A DNA stretch of 64,000 nucleotides, taken from assembly GCA_002286855.1 (NCBI GenBank), contig NRSV01000023.1, positions 124,001-188,000 of the forward strand. The letters are read 5' to 3'. Under the pieces are notes generated by a model. It did no database searches. It was not told where the DNA came from and saw nothing but the letters and a program-made list of their open reading frames with translations. Below, in pieces: positions 34,557 to 46,312 of the stretch; positions within the stretch are counted from its first letter, which is position 1; each line of letters opens with the position of its first letter. This DNA comes from Bipolaris cookei. Lineage: Eukaryota > Ascomycota > Dothideomycetes > Pleosporales > Pleosporaceae. Position numbers and translations under genes: made by a program.

Positions 34557-35212
34557 ATGTCGCTGCAACCCTCAAACTCAAAGGACGCGCGCCGCCGACG
34601 TAGCAGTAGTCTTGTCTACAAGGAACCCCCGGAGTCGCTTGAGCAGCTGAGCGACCAGTCGGCACTGCCCAATCTCAACGTCGAATGGGTCAATGCAAAG
34701 GGTGAGCCACCACAGCCATGCACAATGCGATCTCTTGGCTGACTCTCGCAGGTGCATGGGCTATCCACTTTGTCCTCATCTTCTTCGGCAAGATCTTGTT
34801 TGATATCATCCCAGGCATGTCCCAGGAAGCATCCTGGACCCTCGTCAACCTCTCGTACGTGGCTGGCTCCTATCTCATGTTCCACTACGTCCGCGGTGTT
34901 CCCTTTGACTTCAACTCGGGTGCCTACGACAACCTCAACATGTGGGAGCAGATTGACAACGGCGACCAGTATACCCCGGCCAAGAAGTTCCTTCTCAGTG
35001 TCCCCATTCTGCTGTTCCTTGTCAGCACCCATTATAGCAATTACGGCTTGACATATTTCCTCATCAACTGCTTCGCCACCATAGCAGTAGTTATTCCCAA
35101 GCTTCCTTCGGTATGTTTGCCCACTACACATAGAAACACCAGTCTATTAACTCGTCGACAGCTCCACAGGATACGATTCGCTTTCTTCAACAACCCTCCC
35201 GACGACGCCTAG
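34557..35212 (+). CDS. ORM1: ORMDL family sphingolipid regulator
   Basis: An ER membrane protein that inhibits serine palmitoyltransferase, the first enzyme of sphingolipid synthesis. Exons 34557-34701, 34752-35110 and 35162-35212 give 184 aa. The soluble N-terminus holds RRRRSSSLVY, where two Ser fit the RxRxxS consensus used by Ypk1-type kinases on yeast Orm proteins. The conserved core follows: NVEWVNAKGAWAIH, IPGMSQEASWTLVNLSY, FHYVRGVPFDFNSGAYDNLNMWEQID, and three or four membrane helices (AWAIHFVLIFFGKILF, FLLSVPILLFLVSTHYS, FLINCFATIAVVIPKLP). The last 17 codons are a separate exon. Only one paralogue is seen here. Confidence 0.96.
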
Positions 35213-35899
35213 TCGACCCCTTTCTTTTCATATCTGCATAGGTTGCATAGGTTGTAATTTTGACTGTATTTTTAATACTGCCCGCATTAGGCCATGGAAA
35301 AATTGAGTAGCACTACTGTGTGGGCAGGCGGCGTTTGGGCACTGTAGGGGAAAAGGCGCTTTATTCATACAAAAGTAGCGGAATTCATCCTTCGCGGTTC
35401 TCCGCCAAGGTTGTGGCTGGTTCAGCCGTGCATCGCATTCTACCTTGACCTCTCCCCTTGACGCCTCGTCGTGTCTGCAATACCCCAACCAACTTGCTCA
35501 ATATTTCAGCACTGCCATACTTGACACCGTGCAGTTGGACCTGCAGTATCCAATATCTTCTAAATACGCATAGCGCAGTCCGAGCGCACCTTTTTAGCTA
35601 ACATTCGGTCAACTACCCGTCATCCATTACGCATCATTGTTTGATTTTGACTCTACCATGTCTGCATTAAATACAGACACACCCTTCCATGCTGGCACAA
35701 TCCTCGGGTCAAGGTGGTCTCTCTTCACAGAGAGTCGTTTCCCAGACAGCGCACCAGTCTCTTTTAGCCATTGCATCGGCCGTCTGACGTCACCAGCACA
35801 GAGCGCGTTACTCAAGCTTCGAGCCTGCAGCCTCGCAGAGTCTTTCCCTCTCGCAACCTCGAATCGACTATCCTCGTCGTCTCGACTAGTATTTTCATC
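35213..35899. other. Intergenic region, ORMDL to Na+/H+ antiporter
   Basis: 687 bp holding the ORMDL 3' flank and the antiporter promoter. A 103-codon frame at 35637-35948 overlaps the antiporter start in another frame and has no features of protein. Confidence 0.6.
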
Positions 35900-37395
35900 A
35901 TGGTTTGGTCTCAGCTCGAGCCAACGGGCCCGCATGTCACATACCTAGTGCTCACCTTCTTTCTAATACTCTATGCTCTCTTCTCGCTCATGATACGCAA
36001 CCGGCTACACCTTTCGGAGCCACCACTAGCCACACTTTTTGGTATTGTGAGTGTCGCACAACCGCAAGCCACACACGGGCATTTCCTGACTGCAACCAAT
36101 ACAGATTGTCGGACCACGTGCCCTCGGCCTTTTGAAGCCTTATGAATGGGGTTTTTCAGTACGCGAAACAGTATCCTGTCCAACAAGCAGTTAATACTGA
36201 CTACCAGCAGGATGACACGATACAAGAAACCACCCGCCTGATTGTCGGGATCCAATGTTTTGCTGTCGGCCTAGAGCTTGAGAATCGCTATCTCTCCAAA
36301 AAGAAGTATGCATTGCTAGCCCTGTTGGGACCAGTCATGACGTTTGGCTGGCTCATTTGCGCCCTGTTTGTTGCCATTATATTTGAGACAGACTTTGTGA
36401 CGGCCATGACAATCGCTGCCTGCCTCACGCCCACTGATCCCGTCCTCGCAGCCTCTGTGCTCTCCAACAGCCAGTTCAGTACACGAGTACCGAAACGTAT
36501 CAGAGATCTTCTGAGTGCAGAAAGCGGTTGCAATGATGGCGTCTCGTTTCCTTTCTTGTATATCGGCCTCAGCCTACTCCTCAAGAACACGGCTGGTGGT
36601 GTCTTGAAGAAATGGCTCCTTGTCACAATACTGTACCAGTGCGCAGTGGGTATCATTATAGGTATTGTACTCGGACACATCTTCAACCGACTCTACCGCC
36701 TCTCGCATGCACGCGAATGGATGGGCGAGGCTTCGTACCTCACTTTCTATCTTCTTGCCGCCATATTTTCAATTGGATTGGCGTCAGTCCTTGGAGTGGA
36801 CGACTTCCTCGTAGCCTTTTTTGCAGGTCGTGGATTCTCTCACAGGCAAAAGTCACCCATGGCTGATACCGCTCTTCCTGTCATTATCGACATGATGATC
36901 AACTCATCATTCTTTGTATTCTTTGGCGCAATGATACCTTGGGAGAGTTTCAGCGCCTTCGACGCTATCACACCCTCTCGGCTCATTGTCTTCCTCATTC
37001 TCATCCTTCTCTTCCGCCGCATTCCAATCGTCTTCATTCTTTTCAAAGCAAAAATTTTGCCTTTTGTCAAGACGACGACTGAGGCCCTTTTTGTCGGACA
37101 CTTTGGACCTATGGGTGTTGGGGCACTCTTCCTCGCCATCGAAGCACGTGCACAGCTTGAAACTGGCACTTCTTTACCTTTGCCAAACCCACCAAACGAT
37201 CTCCCGATTGAGAGACAGAGAACCGTCACCTTAATTTGGCCGATTGTCTGCTTTGTTGTGCTCGGTAGCACAATGGTACATGGCTTCAGTACGCTTGCTG
37301 TCAGTATCGGAGGCCATTTTGCGCGCAAAGAGGGCGAACGTGCTCCACTGATAGGAGCCGAAAGCGAGGGGCTACATGGCATGGTTCATGATTAA
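35900..37395 (+). CDS. Na+/H+ antiporter (CPA1, SOD2/NHA1 type, short tail)
   Basis: Exports Na+ (and probably Li+/K+) in exchange for H+. Exons are 35900-36046, 36105-36158 and about 36211-37395; the last acceptor could be 3 bp earlier (CAGCAG). The product is about 461 aa. There are roughly 12 hydrophobic helices, the TPTDPVLAASV segment and the key AESGCNDG motif with adjacent acidic residues that bind the cation, plus GVDDFLVAFFAG. The C-terminal cytoplasmic tail is only about 35 residues. This resembles S. pombe Sod2 in length rather than the long-tailed S. cerevisiae Nha1. The location is probably the plasma membrane. Confidence 0.9.
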
Positions 37396-37757
37396 GAAGA
37401 CGAAACCGAGGTTGAAGACATTGATGAGTAGGTGATTCGTTGAGATGAGCTATGCATATGCCTTGTACAAAAGTCTGCTGTACTCGATGCACACCATGTT
37501 AGGTCTATCCGTTGGCAGGTAGAAAATAGGCGTGCAATTATAGTCTAGATCTGTTAAATCAGATTAGAAATGCGGGTTAATAAAGATATGAAGTAATGGA
37601 ACAGTATCAGTATCCACTGTTGATTGAAGCCCTTTTCGGACATGATCGTCTCGTCGTATCCATGACTTTCCTAATGCGGTATAGTATACCTGCGCTGTTT
37701 ATTCCCGTCAAATATCTGGTTTGGCCACCAACTCTCCTAGCAACACCGATTATCGAG

Positions 37758-39521
37758 ATGGCTGGCAAGGACTTGGGAGAGCAGGTAGTGCCTCATGCAT
37801 CGCCCAATATCACTTTTCAAAAACGCAAATTTATTGCAGGTGCAGTGCTTTGTTTGGCAGCTCTAGCATTGCTCAGAAACTGTTCCACCATACCCACATC
37901 AACATGGAACTTTCTCTCAAATCCGAGCAAATATAGACCGGGTTCGCAATGCCACCAAACCGAGCCTCTCTTTCCTTCAAGGAAAACAAAAGAGCTGGAT
38001 GATATGGAAAGCTATCTGACTTCTGACGACTTTCGCAATGTTGCTATCGAACGCTTATCAGGTGCTGTCAAGATCCCCACCCAGAGCTACGATGATATGG
38101 GCGACGTCGGCGCGGACCCCCGATGGGACATTTTCTACTCGTTTGCAGACTACCTCAGCAAGACCTATCCGTTGGCGCACGCGACGCTTTAACTCGAAAA
38201 GGTCAATACGCATGGTTTGCTATACACATGGGCTGGCACCAATTCTAGCTTGAAGCCCAACTTGCTCATGGCGCATCAAGATGTCGTGCCTGTCCCAGAT
38301 TCAACTCTCAAGCAATGGACGCACCCGCCTTTTTCAGGGCATTACGACGGAAAATTTGTATGGGGAAGAGGTGCAAGTGACTGCAAGAACCAGCTCATGG
38401 CTATCCTAAATGCTGTTGAGGCGCTCATTGCTGCCGACTTTACGCCTCAACGAACACTTATCTTATCTTTTGGCTTTGACGAAGAAATATCTGGCGGAGA
38501 AGGGGCAAAGCATCTCTCAGCCCACCTGTTGAAGAAGCTGGGACACAATTCAATCGCTACTATCGTCGATGAGGGCGCGGTGAACATTGAAAGCTGGGGC
38601 GCCAACTTTGCTATTCCAGGTGTTGCAGAAAAGGGCTATGTAGATGTTGATATCGTCGTGCGTATGCCCGGTGGCCATAGCAGTATTCCGCCACCGCACA
38701 ACGGGATTGGGGTTGCCAGTGAACTTATTACCCTAATTGAAGCGAACCGTTATGAGCCGCACCTCGCAGACGAAAACCCCTATCTAGGCCTGCTCCAATG
38801 CAGCGAAAAGTATGCACCCGAGTTCCCACAGCAGCTGGGAAAGCTCCTTGACAAGCGCTCCCGACGCCACGGAACCTGTGGCAAGAAAGACGACCTCGCC
38901 CTCGAAGCCGCCAAAGCAGGACCAGGCATAAAATACCTCTTTACAACCTCCGTCGCCGTCGACATCATCCACGGAGGCGTCAAAACTAACGCACTACCAG
39001 AGCGCACCCAAATCACAGTGAATCACCGTATCAACGTTGGCTCTACCTCTTCAGAAGTCAAATCCCATATTTCCTCCTTAGCTGCTCAAGTAGCTCAAAA
39101 GTACAACCTCACACTCCACGCGTTCACCGGTGAAGAAACACCCTCCAGCATTTCTCTTTCCCACGGTCCTAGCATCTTGGAACCTGCACCCATAACTCCG
39201 ACATCGCTTACTCACCCTTCTTCTTCCAACGCTTCGGTCTTGACCAATACCACTCCTTTTGCCCTTCTCGCAGGTACCACGCGTGCACTATATGGCCGCG
39301 ATCTAATTGTTAGTCCGGGAATTATGACGGGGAATACGGATACGAGGTTCTACTGGGATTTGAGCGAGCATATTTTTCGTTATGGGCCGGGCTGGGATAG
39401 GGAACAGATTGGTTTGGGGAATATTCACACGGTGGATGAGAAGGTGGGGGTTACGGCGCATGTGGATACTGTAAAGTGGATGGTGGGGTGGATTAGGAAT
39501 GTGGATGAAGCGGTTATTTGA
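37758..39521 (+). pseudogene. CPS1: Vacuolar carboxypeptidase S (M20 peptidase) with in-frame stop
   Basis: Zinc carboxypeptidase expected in the vacuole as a type II membrane precursor. The start at 37758 gives a short cytosolic tail and one membrane anchor (FIAGAVLCLAALALL). The frame is open to TAA 38190-38192 (codon 145) and then, in the same frame, to 39521, giving about 587 codons in total. The sequence on both sides of the stop is well-conserved M20: LMAHQDVVPV, GRGASDCKNQ, FGFDEEISGGEG, IVDEGA, GNTDTRFYW and NIHTVDEKV, covering the metal ligands. No GT..AG pair removes the stop. One C-to-T change (CAA to TAA) would explain it. It could be a real null allele or a base error; the rest looks functional. 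Confidence 0.87.
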
Positions 39522-39760
39522 AGGGTTGGGAGAGTGGTTTGTAGGAGGTTGGAGGAAGTACGATGTACTATGCTGTATTGTGGCACTCTATAGTATGTAA
39601 ATGTGAATTGTCGCATAGCTACCATACCCCATGCATAGATGAAGTAACGCACTCTTGAAAAGTGTGGTTATGCCTAGTTGTATGGTGTCGACTGTTCCTC
39701 ATATATACACGTCAATCAAGTCCGCCGTAGGACTTACATTTGAAGAGACTACTCACTCCA

Positions 39761-40802
39761 TCAATACGGCTCAACCGGATTCCCCTGCGCATCCGTATAC
39801 GCAGGTGGCGAGGCCGAAGCTGCCCTCCTTGCCTCCTCCCACGCCCTAACTCTCTTCTGCAACTCCTCCAACGACCTCTTACACCTCGCACGCTGAAACT
39901 TCTCTAAATCAGGCCACTCACACTGCCGATATATTGCTCCTGCTTCCTGTATTCCCTCCCGTTAGAACGAAGACTGCAACCATCTTACACCCACCTCTAT
40001 CTTCAACAACACGAATAGAGTAACTCACATCCGCAAAAACCTGAAAATCCCTATGCCCCTTCGCATGCCAAATCTCCCAAACCAGCAACCCAGGATTAAA
40101 TGGCACAGGTAACAACTTCAACTCGACCAGATCCTTCGCTAACCCATCGAAATAAGCAGTCGCTAGCACCGGTCGCGCAGTGCGCCACTGCTCGTCTTCC
40201 GGTACTTCTGCTACAGGTCTTGTGATAAATGCTGTATGCGGCGTAACCTCACCTATATCCCCACCCGCCATCCTACACATCAGCCTTTCGCCCAAAGAAC
40301 TTACACCCAGCTATCTCGCTGTGAAGATAGAAAGGAAAGGAGAAAACGCACCATTCTTCGTATCAACCATCCACCACACACCCCCCGGGTCCCCCTGCAA
40401 CGGCCGCGAAATCGGTACTACACCCTCCGGAATCCTCTCATCAGGCAATGGCCAAAGACCCACCGCATGCGCATCGTCGATATCAAAGTCTTCCTCGCTG
40501 TAGTCGTCGAAAAGGCTGTTGTTGTAGGCGATAGGTTGGGTGCCGGGGTATACGGGGCGGTCAACGGAAGAGATGATGGGGAGGTGACAGATTAGGTCCA
40601 GCATTGCTGGCGTGAAGCCTAGGCGTTGGAGGTGCGATGTGGGGATGGAGGAAGGGGGGCGGCCGGTGGGTGGGGCGGGGTGGATGTGAGAGTGGTGGAT
40701 GGAGACGGTTTTGGAGAGGAGGGTGTAGTAGTTTGTCAGACTTGTGATTATTGCGGCGCGGTTGTAACCTGAGTTTTGGGGTGGGGGATCTTCGCTTGAC
40801 AT
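39761..40802 (-). CDS. Uncharacterised protein, three-exon model with one unclear junction
   Basis: Not recognised by name. Exon 1 starts at 40802 (MSSEDPPPQNSGYNRAAII) and reaches ..WWMVDTKNG near 40352. The second coding block ends at 40029 (..FQVFAD) and holds VTPHTAFITRPVAEVPEDEQW and FNPGLLVWEIWHAKGHRDF. The third, 39956-39761, reads EAGAIYRQCEWPD, then a Lys/Glu/Arg-rich helix, and ends NPVEPY. The second splice (39957-40028) keeps frame cleanly. The first does not: no single GT..AG pair between about 40352 and 40285 keeps phase without a stop, so a tiny exon, a sequence error or real damage is likely. N-terminal NYYTLLSKT and LGFTPAMLDLICHLP suggest a soluble fungal family. Confidence 0.6.
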
Positions 40803-40807
40803 GGTTG

Positions 40808-40818
40808 GGGGGGGGGGG
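40808..40818 (+). repeat. Poly-G run just upstream of the orphan gene
   Basis: About 11 G residues, read as poly-C on the coding strand, immediately before the start at 40802. Confidence 0.8.
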
Positions 40819-40933
40819 GTGAGATGGAGGTTAGGTATTGGGAAGGAGAAGGAGAAGGGGAATTGAAGTTGTTTGTAGGCGTGTCGCTTAGAGACATTTC
40901 TTGGGACCTCGGTTTATTGGCTTGGAAGCTTGA

Positions 40934-40983
40934 TTTGGCAATGTGGATTTCATTTGGCAATGTGGATTTCATTTGGCAATGTG
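40934..40983 (+). repeat. Tandem repeat, 19-bp unit, about 2.6 copies
   Basis: The unit TTTGGCAATGTGGATTTCA is present twice exactly and a third time with the GG lost (GTGATTT). It lies in the upstream region of the orphan gene. Confidence 0.85.
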
Positions 40984-41216
40984 ATTTGGGGGCCTGATCC
41001 TGCGAGCAGACAGGGATGGAGGGGAGATGTAGTGGTGGAAACGATAAACGACGTCATATGTTAAACAAATATCTTAGAGCACAAGTTGGCTAGGAAACAC
41101 TCAAATATTACATCACATGCTCGATGATTAACTACAAAATGCTAAAGATTCGAGCTACATAAGAAACATACAAATCAATCTCTAGATATATATACAATCT
41201 ACCCCACCTCTCCCTC

Positions 41217-44200
41217 CTACTCATACCGATAATGCGGATGCCTAGGCGCAGGCGTAATAACCGACACATCAGCCTCCTTTACCCTCACCGGTGTCGCCTT
41301 CGCCTCCACCACAGCACTCCCATCCGTCGGCGTCGCCTCTGCCTGCACCGCCACCGGCGCCTTTTGCGTCTCCTGCACAACCGGCAACGACGCAAACCCC
41401 AGTTCCTCCATCTCCCTCTGACAATACCTCTCCTCACACTTCAACAGCCCCAACTCCCCAAACAACTCCTCTTCCGTCGGTCTCCTCGTCGAATTCCCCT
41501 CATGAATAACAAGCTCATTTGGCGACCTTTTAAACTCGTTTAAATCATCGAGCGCACTACGGCCACCAGGGAACGTAGGATCATCGTCCTCGTTGTCGTC
41601 TGGTGCATCAGGCATGTCGGTGTCAGGGTCTGTGTCGGGGTCTGGATCGTTGTTTCCACCACCGCTGGTATATTCAATCGGTTTTGTCCAGCCCCACGTG
41701 AATTGATTGAACTTCCCATTTGTAAACTGCGCCGACGGCTCCTCGGCGTAGTGTCGCGTAAACTGGCCTCTGTTATTGCCGCGGGCGTACCAGGGGTCGT
41801 TTGTTAAAAGGGCGAAGCCCGGGTCGTTCACCAGCGTCTCGGGCCAGCATAGATTGGCTGTCATGCCGAAATCAGGGGGCATGTCGCCCATGTTACTGAA
41901 GTTGATGTCGAATATTACTTGCATTTTACGATAGGTTTTTTGCCAGACGTCGCGGGTAGTGCAGCCTACGTCCGTCGTGGTGATGGATTTTTCACCGACA
42001 TACTCTTCTTCTTCTTCTGCGGGGCAGCCATTGAAGAGATGGGCTGCGGCGGCGTTGTCAGAGCGGGGGATGAGGCGAATCCAGACGCTGCTGTCGCGGG
42101 CTTGCCAGATTGCCGCGCCGGGGTATTCGTCGCGTTGGCATTCGAGGTTTGAGGAGCGGAGCCAGCCGCTGCTCCAGTCAGTGTGGTGCTGTTCGTTGTA
42201 TTTGTCGACTTGGGGTCGTGCTGGGCGAGGGTGCCTGTAAGACGGGCAGGTCAGACGTGCAAGATCAGGTCGTCGGTTGATGATGGAACTGTAGTTGTAG
42301 CAAGCCTGCTTTGCTTTCGCGCCGTTGCATGTTTTGTGCACAGTTCTTGTAACGGCCGGGTCATATGTGGGTGTCGTGTAGTCTCTGCGAGGTCTCAAGT
42401 CCCTGGCTGCCACCCTCTTCGCCCTACAAGTCTTTGGCCTATCAGAAGCTTTGGTCGGTGACCTGGATGCCGGCCGGTCGACCTTGCTCGTAAGAGGCTT
42501 GTCGACTTTGACTTCATAGTCTTTCCCTTTGAACTTGAAGACTGATTTGCCGGCTTTGGCGACTCCTTTGGCGCAGACATTGACCAGTGCTGGCATTGCA
42601 ACCTGGAGGGCGATAGAGGCTATCCAGCCTACAAACGGAATGATACGTAGAGGTAGCGTTGCAGCCATAATTGCAACACGACAAAAGGCTTTTGCTGCTA
42701 TTTCCATTGCAAGAGTTTCGGCAGCCGCAAGAGCAAGGTCCGCTGCTTCATCCTTGAACTTTTCGCTAACTTGTTCTTTTGAAATAGGAGGCTTGAAGCC
42801 GGAGCAGCAGTAACTCTGAGTGCCTCCCGTACATGTTTGATCTTCGTTCTTGTCGACATGGTTGGTGTTGGTAGTAACCTCAGTCTCATCCCCCTGACAA
42901 CCACCTGTGCAGGACAGTCCCAAGCCACGGAAGCCACGCCATTTGCAGGTTCCCATAGTGACGCCTTTGGAGCAGCAAAGACGACGAACCTGATCTTTGG
43001 GGCAACGAGACATGGTAGACAACAAGCCAGGTTGCCCCCTCATTTGCGCAGCTTCGTAGTCGCCGTTGCGGCATTTATCGTCGCACATGGTTGTGTAACA
43101 GACGCCCTTTGCAGCTGCATCTTGATACATGGATTCTGCTTCCTCCATTTCTTCTGGCGATAAACTGCCTCCAATTGCAGTATCCTGATCTATCTGATCA
43201 AGAGCCCAAATCATCATGCCGCCAAGGCAGCGAGACGCTCCAAACTCACGCTTCTGCATGAGTGTCTCGTCATCGTCGTAGGAAACCCACTGGTCATCGT
43301 TCCAGTGGATCCACTTGACTCCAGCCTTTTTATCGTGTGTCGGCTTGAGTTTCTTGTCGTCGATAATGTCAAAGATCTCTTGGAGATTCAGGATACCAGA
43401 TGCCTGCGAACAGCGACCAGCTTTGGCGCCGCCCGAGAATTGGCACACGCCGTTGGGTTCGTTGCATTTTGGATCAGTAAGAGTGAAGGAGCGACCGTAC
43501 ACTAATCAGAATTAGCTTATGGTGTCTATGTAAATGTTGTTGCAACATGTGTACTCACATCCTTGACCAAGGACGACATTCTCAGGCTTGACACCAGCTC
43601 TCCAAAGAAGATCGAGGCCAAGATCAATCTCCGTTAGATTAGTATGCGTGGCGACGTATGGGCCAACAAATCTTGACGCCGCATCCCAGGTACCGTGTAG
43701 ATCGTACGACATGAGATTGAACCAGTGGACGTAAGGCTGCAGTTTTGCAAGATCGAAATGCTGCAGATACCAGTATGATGCGGGTAGTGTGAGGGAGTAG
43801 CCATATCCCTTCTTTTCAAAGGCGTTGTATATGTCCCTGGAGAGCAGAACAAAGTTTGCTTTGTCTTCGGGCTTACCGCCACGGTCATCTGCGGTTGGGT
43901 ATTCCCAGTCCATGTCCATACCTGTCAAAGGTTACCTAATATGTCTTGAATCCTGACTTGTATCCTCTTAGATTATTTTTAACGTACCATCGAATCCGTA
44001 GGTCTCCATGAACTTGATCAAGTTGTCAATAAACTTTTTACGGTTGGCAGCAGTACTCGACATGATGCTAAAGGCCTGCTGATACTTTCCGGCTATAGTG
44101 AGAAATACTAGTCAGTATGAAACCAATGAATTGCAGCTTATATTACTCACGATCGTTGAAAGACCATCCACCAACACTAACCCAGGTCTCCAGTCCAGGC

Positions 44201-45112
44201 TTCCTCTCTTTGAGTTTCGTGAAGCGGCTAATCAATGAACCAGCATTCTTGTCCATGGGTGTGAGTTCAAAAGTGTCCGGCTCAAAGAACATGAACGCAA
44301 AATTGATGTGTGTTAGGCCCTGGAGGTTGAGCTGCTCTGGCGCCACTGCACTGCAAGGTCTTGTGTTGGCCCAAGTTTCATAGTAGCCAATAGAACGCTT
44401 GTTGACTATAACAAGTAGAGCTTTATTAGAATTTACATGGAGATTTGGAGTTTGGTCATCTTACCACTTGTACCATCTTTGCTACACGAAGGGCGTTTTG
44501 GAGGACCGCAGCCTCCAAAGTCCTTCTGGCAGCCTTCGTCAACATCGCAGAAATCGTCGGTCGAACCACAGAATCTAGAGTCTTCATCAGTCAAATACAA
44601 AGTGAAGAGGAATGATGCTCTTACCCAAACTTAGAGCAACAAACACCCAATGGACATGTTTGCTTTCCAGGAACGCCGTATTGGCCGCATTCGGCTTTGG
44701 CATCGCAGTTCGAGGTACAGTTGCCAACACCGCACTCGGATGGGGAGTAACCACAGAGCCCAGAGACCTTTCATCGGTAAGCTGGAAGATCGAGTAATAA
44801 CATAGTAAACAAGCCTAGATGGGGATTTAGACGTACGCCGCTGCAACAAGCCCCATTGACACAGGGTGTTTGGGCGTTGCAGGTACCGACTGGAAGTTCC
44901 AGCAGCTCCGCAGAGACATCAGATCCGAGTACAGAAAAGGCAGAATTGAGCAGAAAATTTGCTTCAATACCAGATTCAGCCTTGACACGTTCAATAGCCT
45001 CACTGACGTTGAAGTGATCTGACGTCCTGTTCGTCGGGACAAAGGAAGTATTTGACTCGACTGCAAAAGATAGAGCCGGCCATAACAGCAAGCTGAGCAA
45101 GGAATCCCGCAT
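41217..45112 (-). CDS. Secreted GH18 chitinase, subgroup C, with two CBM18 modules
   Basis: A large extracellular chitin hydrolase. Seven exons close in frame: 45112-44837, 44767-44625, 44574-44465, 44405-44151, 44092-43988, 43921-43559 and 43501-41217, giving 1,178 aa. A signal peptide (LLSLLLWPALSFA) is followed near residues 77-150 by two Cys-rich CBM18 chitin-binding modules (NGACCSGVSGLCGYSPSEC; GVCCSKFGFCGSTDDFC). The GH18 barrel runs from about 178 to 525, with the intact catalytic motif DGMDMDWE near 300 and closing strand GGMMIWALDQID. A C-terminal extension of about 650 residues has Cys clusters, one strongly hydrophobic stretch (about 690-725) and an Asp/Pro repeat (about 1,040). 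The architecture matches fungal subgroup C chitinases, which usually neighbour LysM genes, as here. Confidence 0.92.
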
Positions 45113-46312
45113 GACTTGGGATCAGGGACGTCTGAAACGAGAGAAAGGAGGAGTGCCCATTCGGCGACTTCTGCTGTACCCGAGTCTTATGAATAAGAAG
45201 AACAGCAGATGTCAACCGGATATGAAATGCGCCATAAATGCCTGGCTACTAGCCAGGAGTATATCCCACGCTCCATCAATCTTTGCCAAGTATAGCCTGT
45301 GCAGCTCAGTCTGACCACCTCCCATTGCCATGCCGAGGAGTAACGGCTATCACGCGCACTTCGCTTGGAGACATGCAAATTTCCTCAGTAGTTCGCATAT
45401 GCCAAAACTGGAATAAAGAAAGTCCAAGATCATCGTTCCCGTCCTCGCATACAAGTTATCAGACTTACGCCCCGCCGAGACGTTACTTCTTGGGCTCCAT
45501 CGAACCATATGGCCTAGAAAATCAGCTGGTCAGCCTTGTCTCGCCTCTTCAGGCCACCAACGGTAGATTAGCGCAAGGGTATGCTAAGAAACCAAGACCC
45601 TGAAAAAAGCGGATGTCAATAAATAGACCAGTAGATAGACAGCTGTTCCTGCAGTGGTAGTGGTCAGATCCTTCGGTAGTCCACGTGCTGCTGACTGCAG
45701 GAACCATAGACTAAGCCACAGCCGAGCGGGCGGGCAAGATACTATTGTTAACCCAGAAGAGTAAAGCAGTAGACGGCCCGTGTTGTTGCCGCTTGTTCCG
45801 AGTCCTTCTTAAGGTAGCATCTCGCGACCCTGTTGAAATTAGTTGGCCCCCCACCAGAACCCGCATCCTTGCGCTCGTAGACGCTAGAACACTTTGGTAA
45901 CATCTTGGCGAAGCCACCAGTATACCACATGGCAATTTAGGGAATTTGCGTCTTATTGAATTGGAAGAAAAACATCTGTTTGAGGAAAACCTGGTATCTA
46001 GGCAAGCCTGGAATGGTGAAGGCTGGACAGACGCCGAGACACTCTTCTCCTACGCGATGTGGCACACGGTAATTGCGGTAGAACCAGGACAAGCGATGCG
46101 TGTAAGCCGCTCGGCTGTGGCGCGTAGAGCGTTCTGATGAATGCCATGTGAAATTGCGGATTCTGGAGTTGGTGTAGGAAGAAGACGCGTGATATCAAAG
46201 TCAGTCCCTCCAAGTCCTAATACCTTGAGATTCCTCAATTTGGCATTTGACTCTTCGACTGCTGGGTGCTTTCTACAACAGTGTCACTCTTCATGAAAGT
46301 AGATCCATACTC
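45113..46312. promoter_or_regulatory. Divergent promoter region, chitinase / LysM protein
   Basis: 1.2 kb between the two start codons. Short frames in it have no protein features. The shared region suggests joint regulation by chitin or growth stage, but I saw no motif that proves it. Confidence 0.5.

Noticed and set aside
34131..34742. 203-codon frame overlapping the ORMDL start
   Set aside because: Upstream part is repeat-derived Thr/Ser/Pro sequence; it is only the ORMDL frame extended into the leader, with the family start at 34557.
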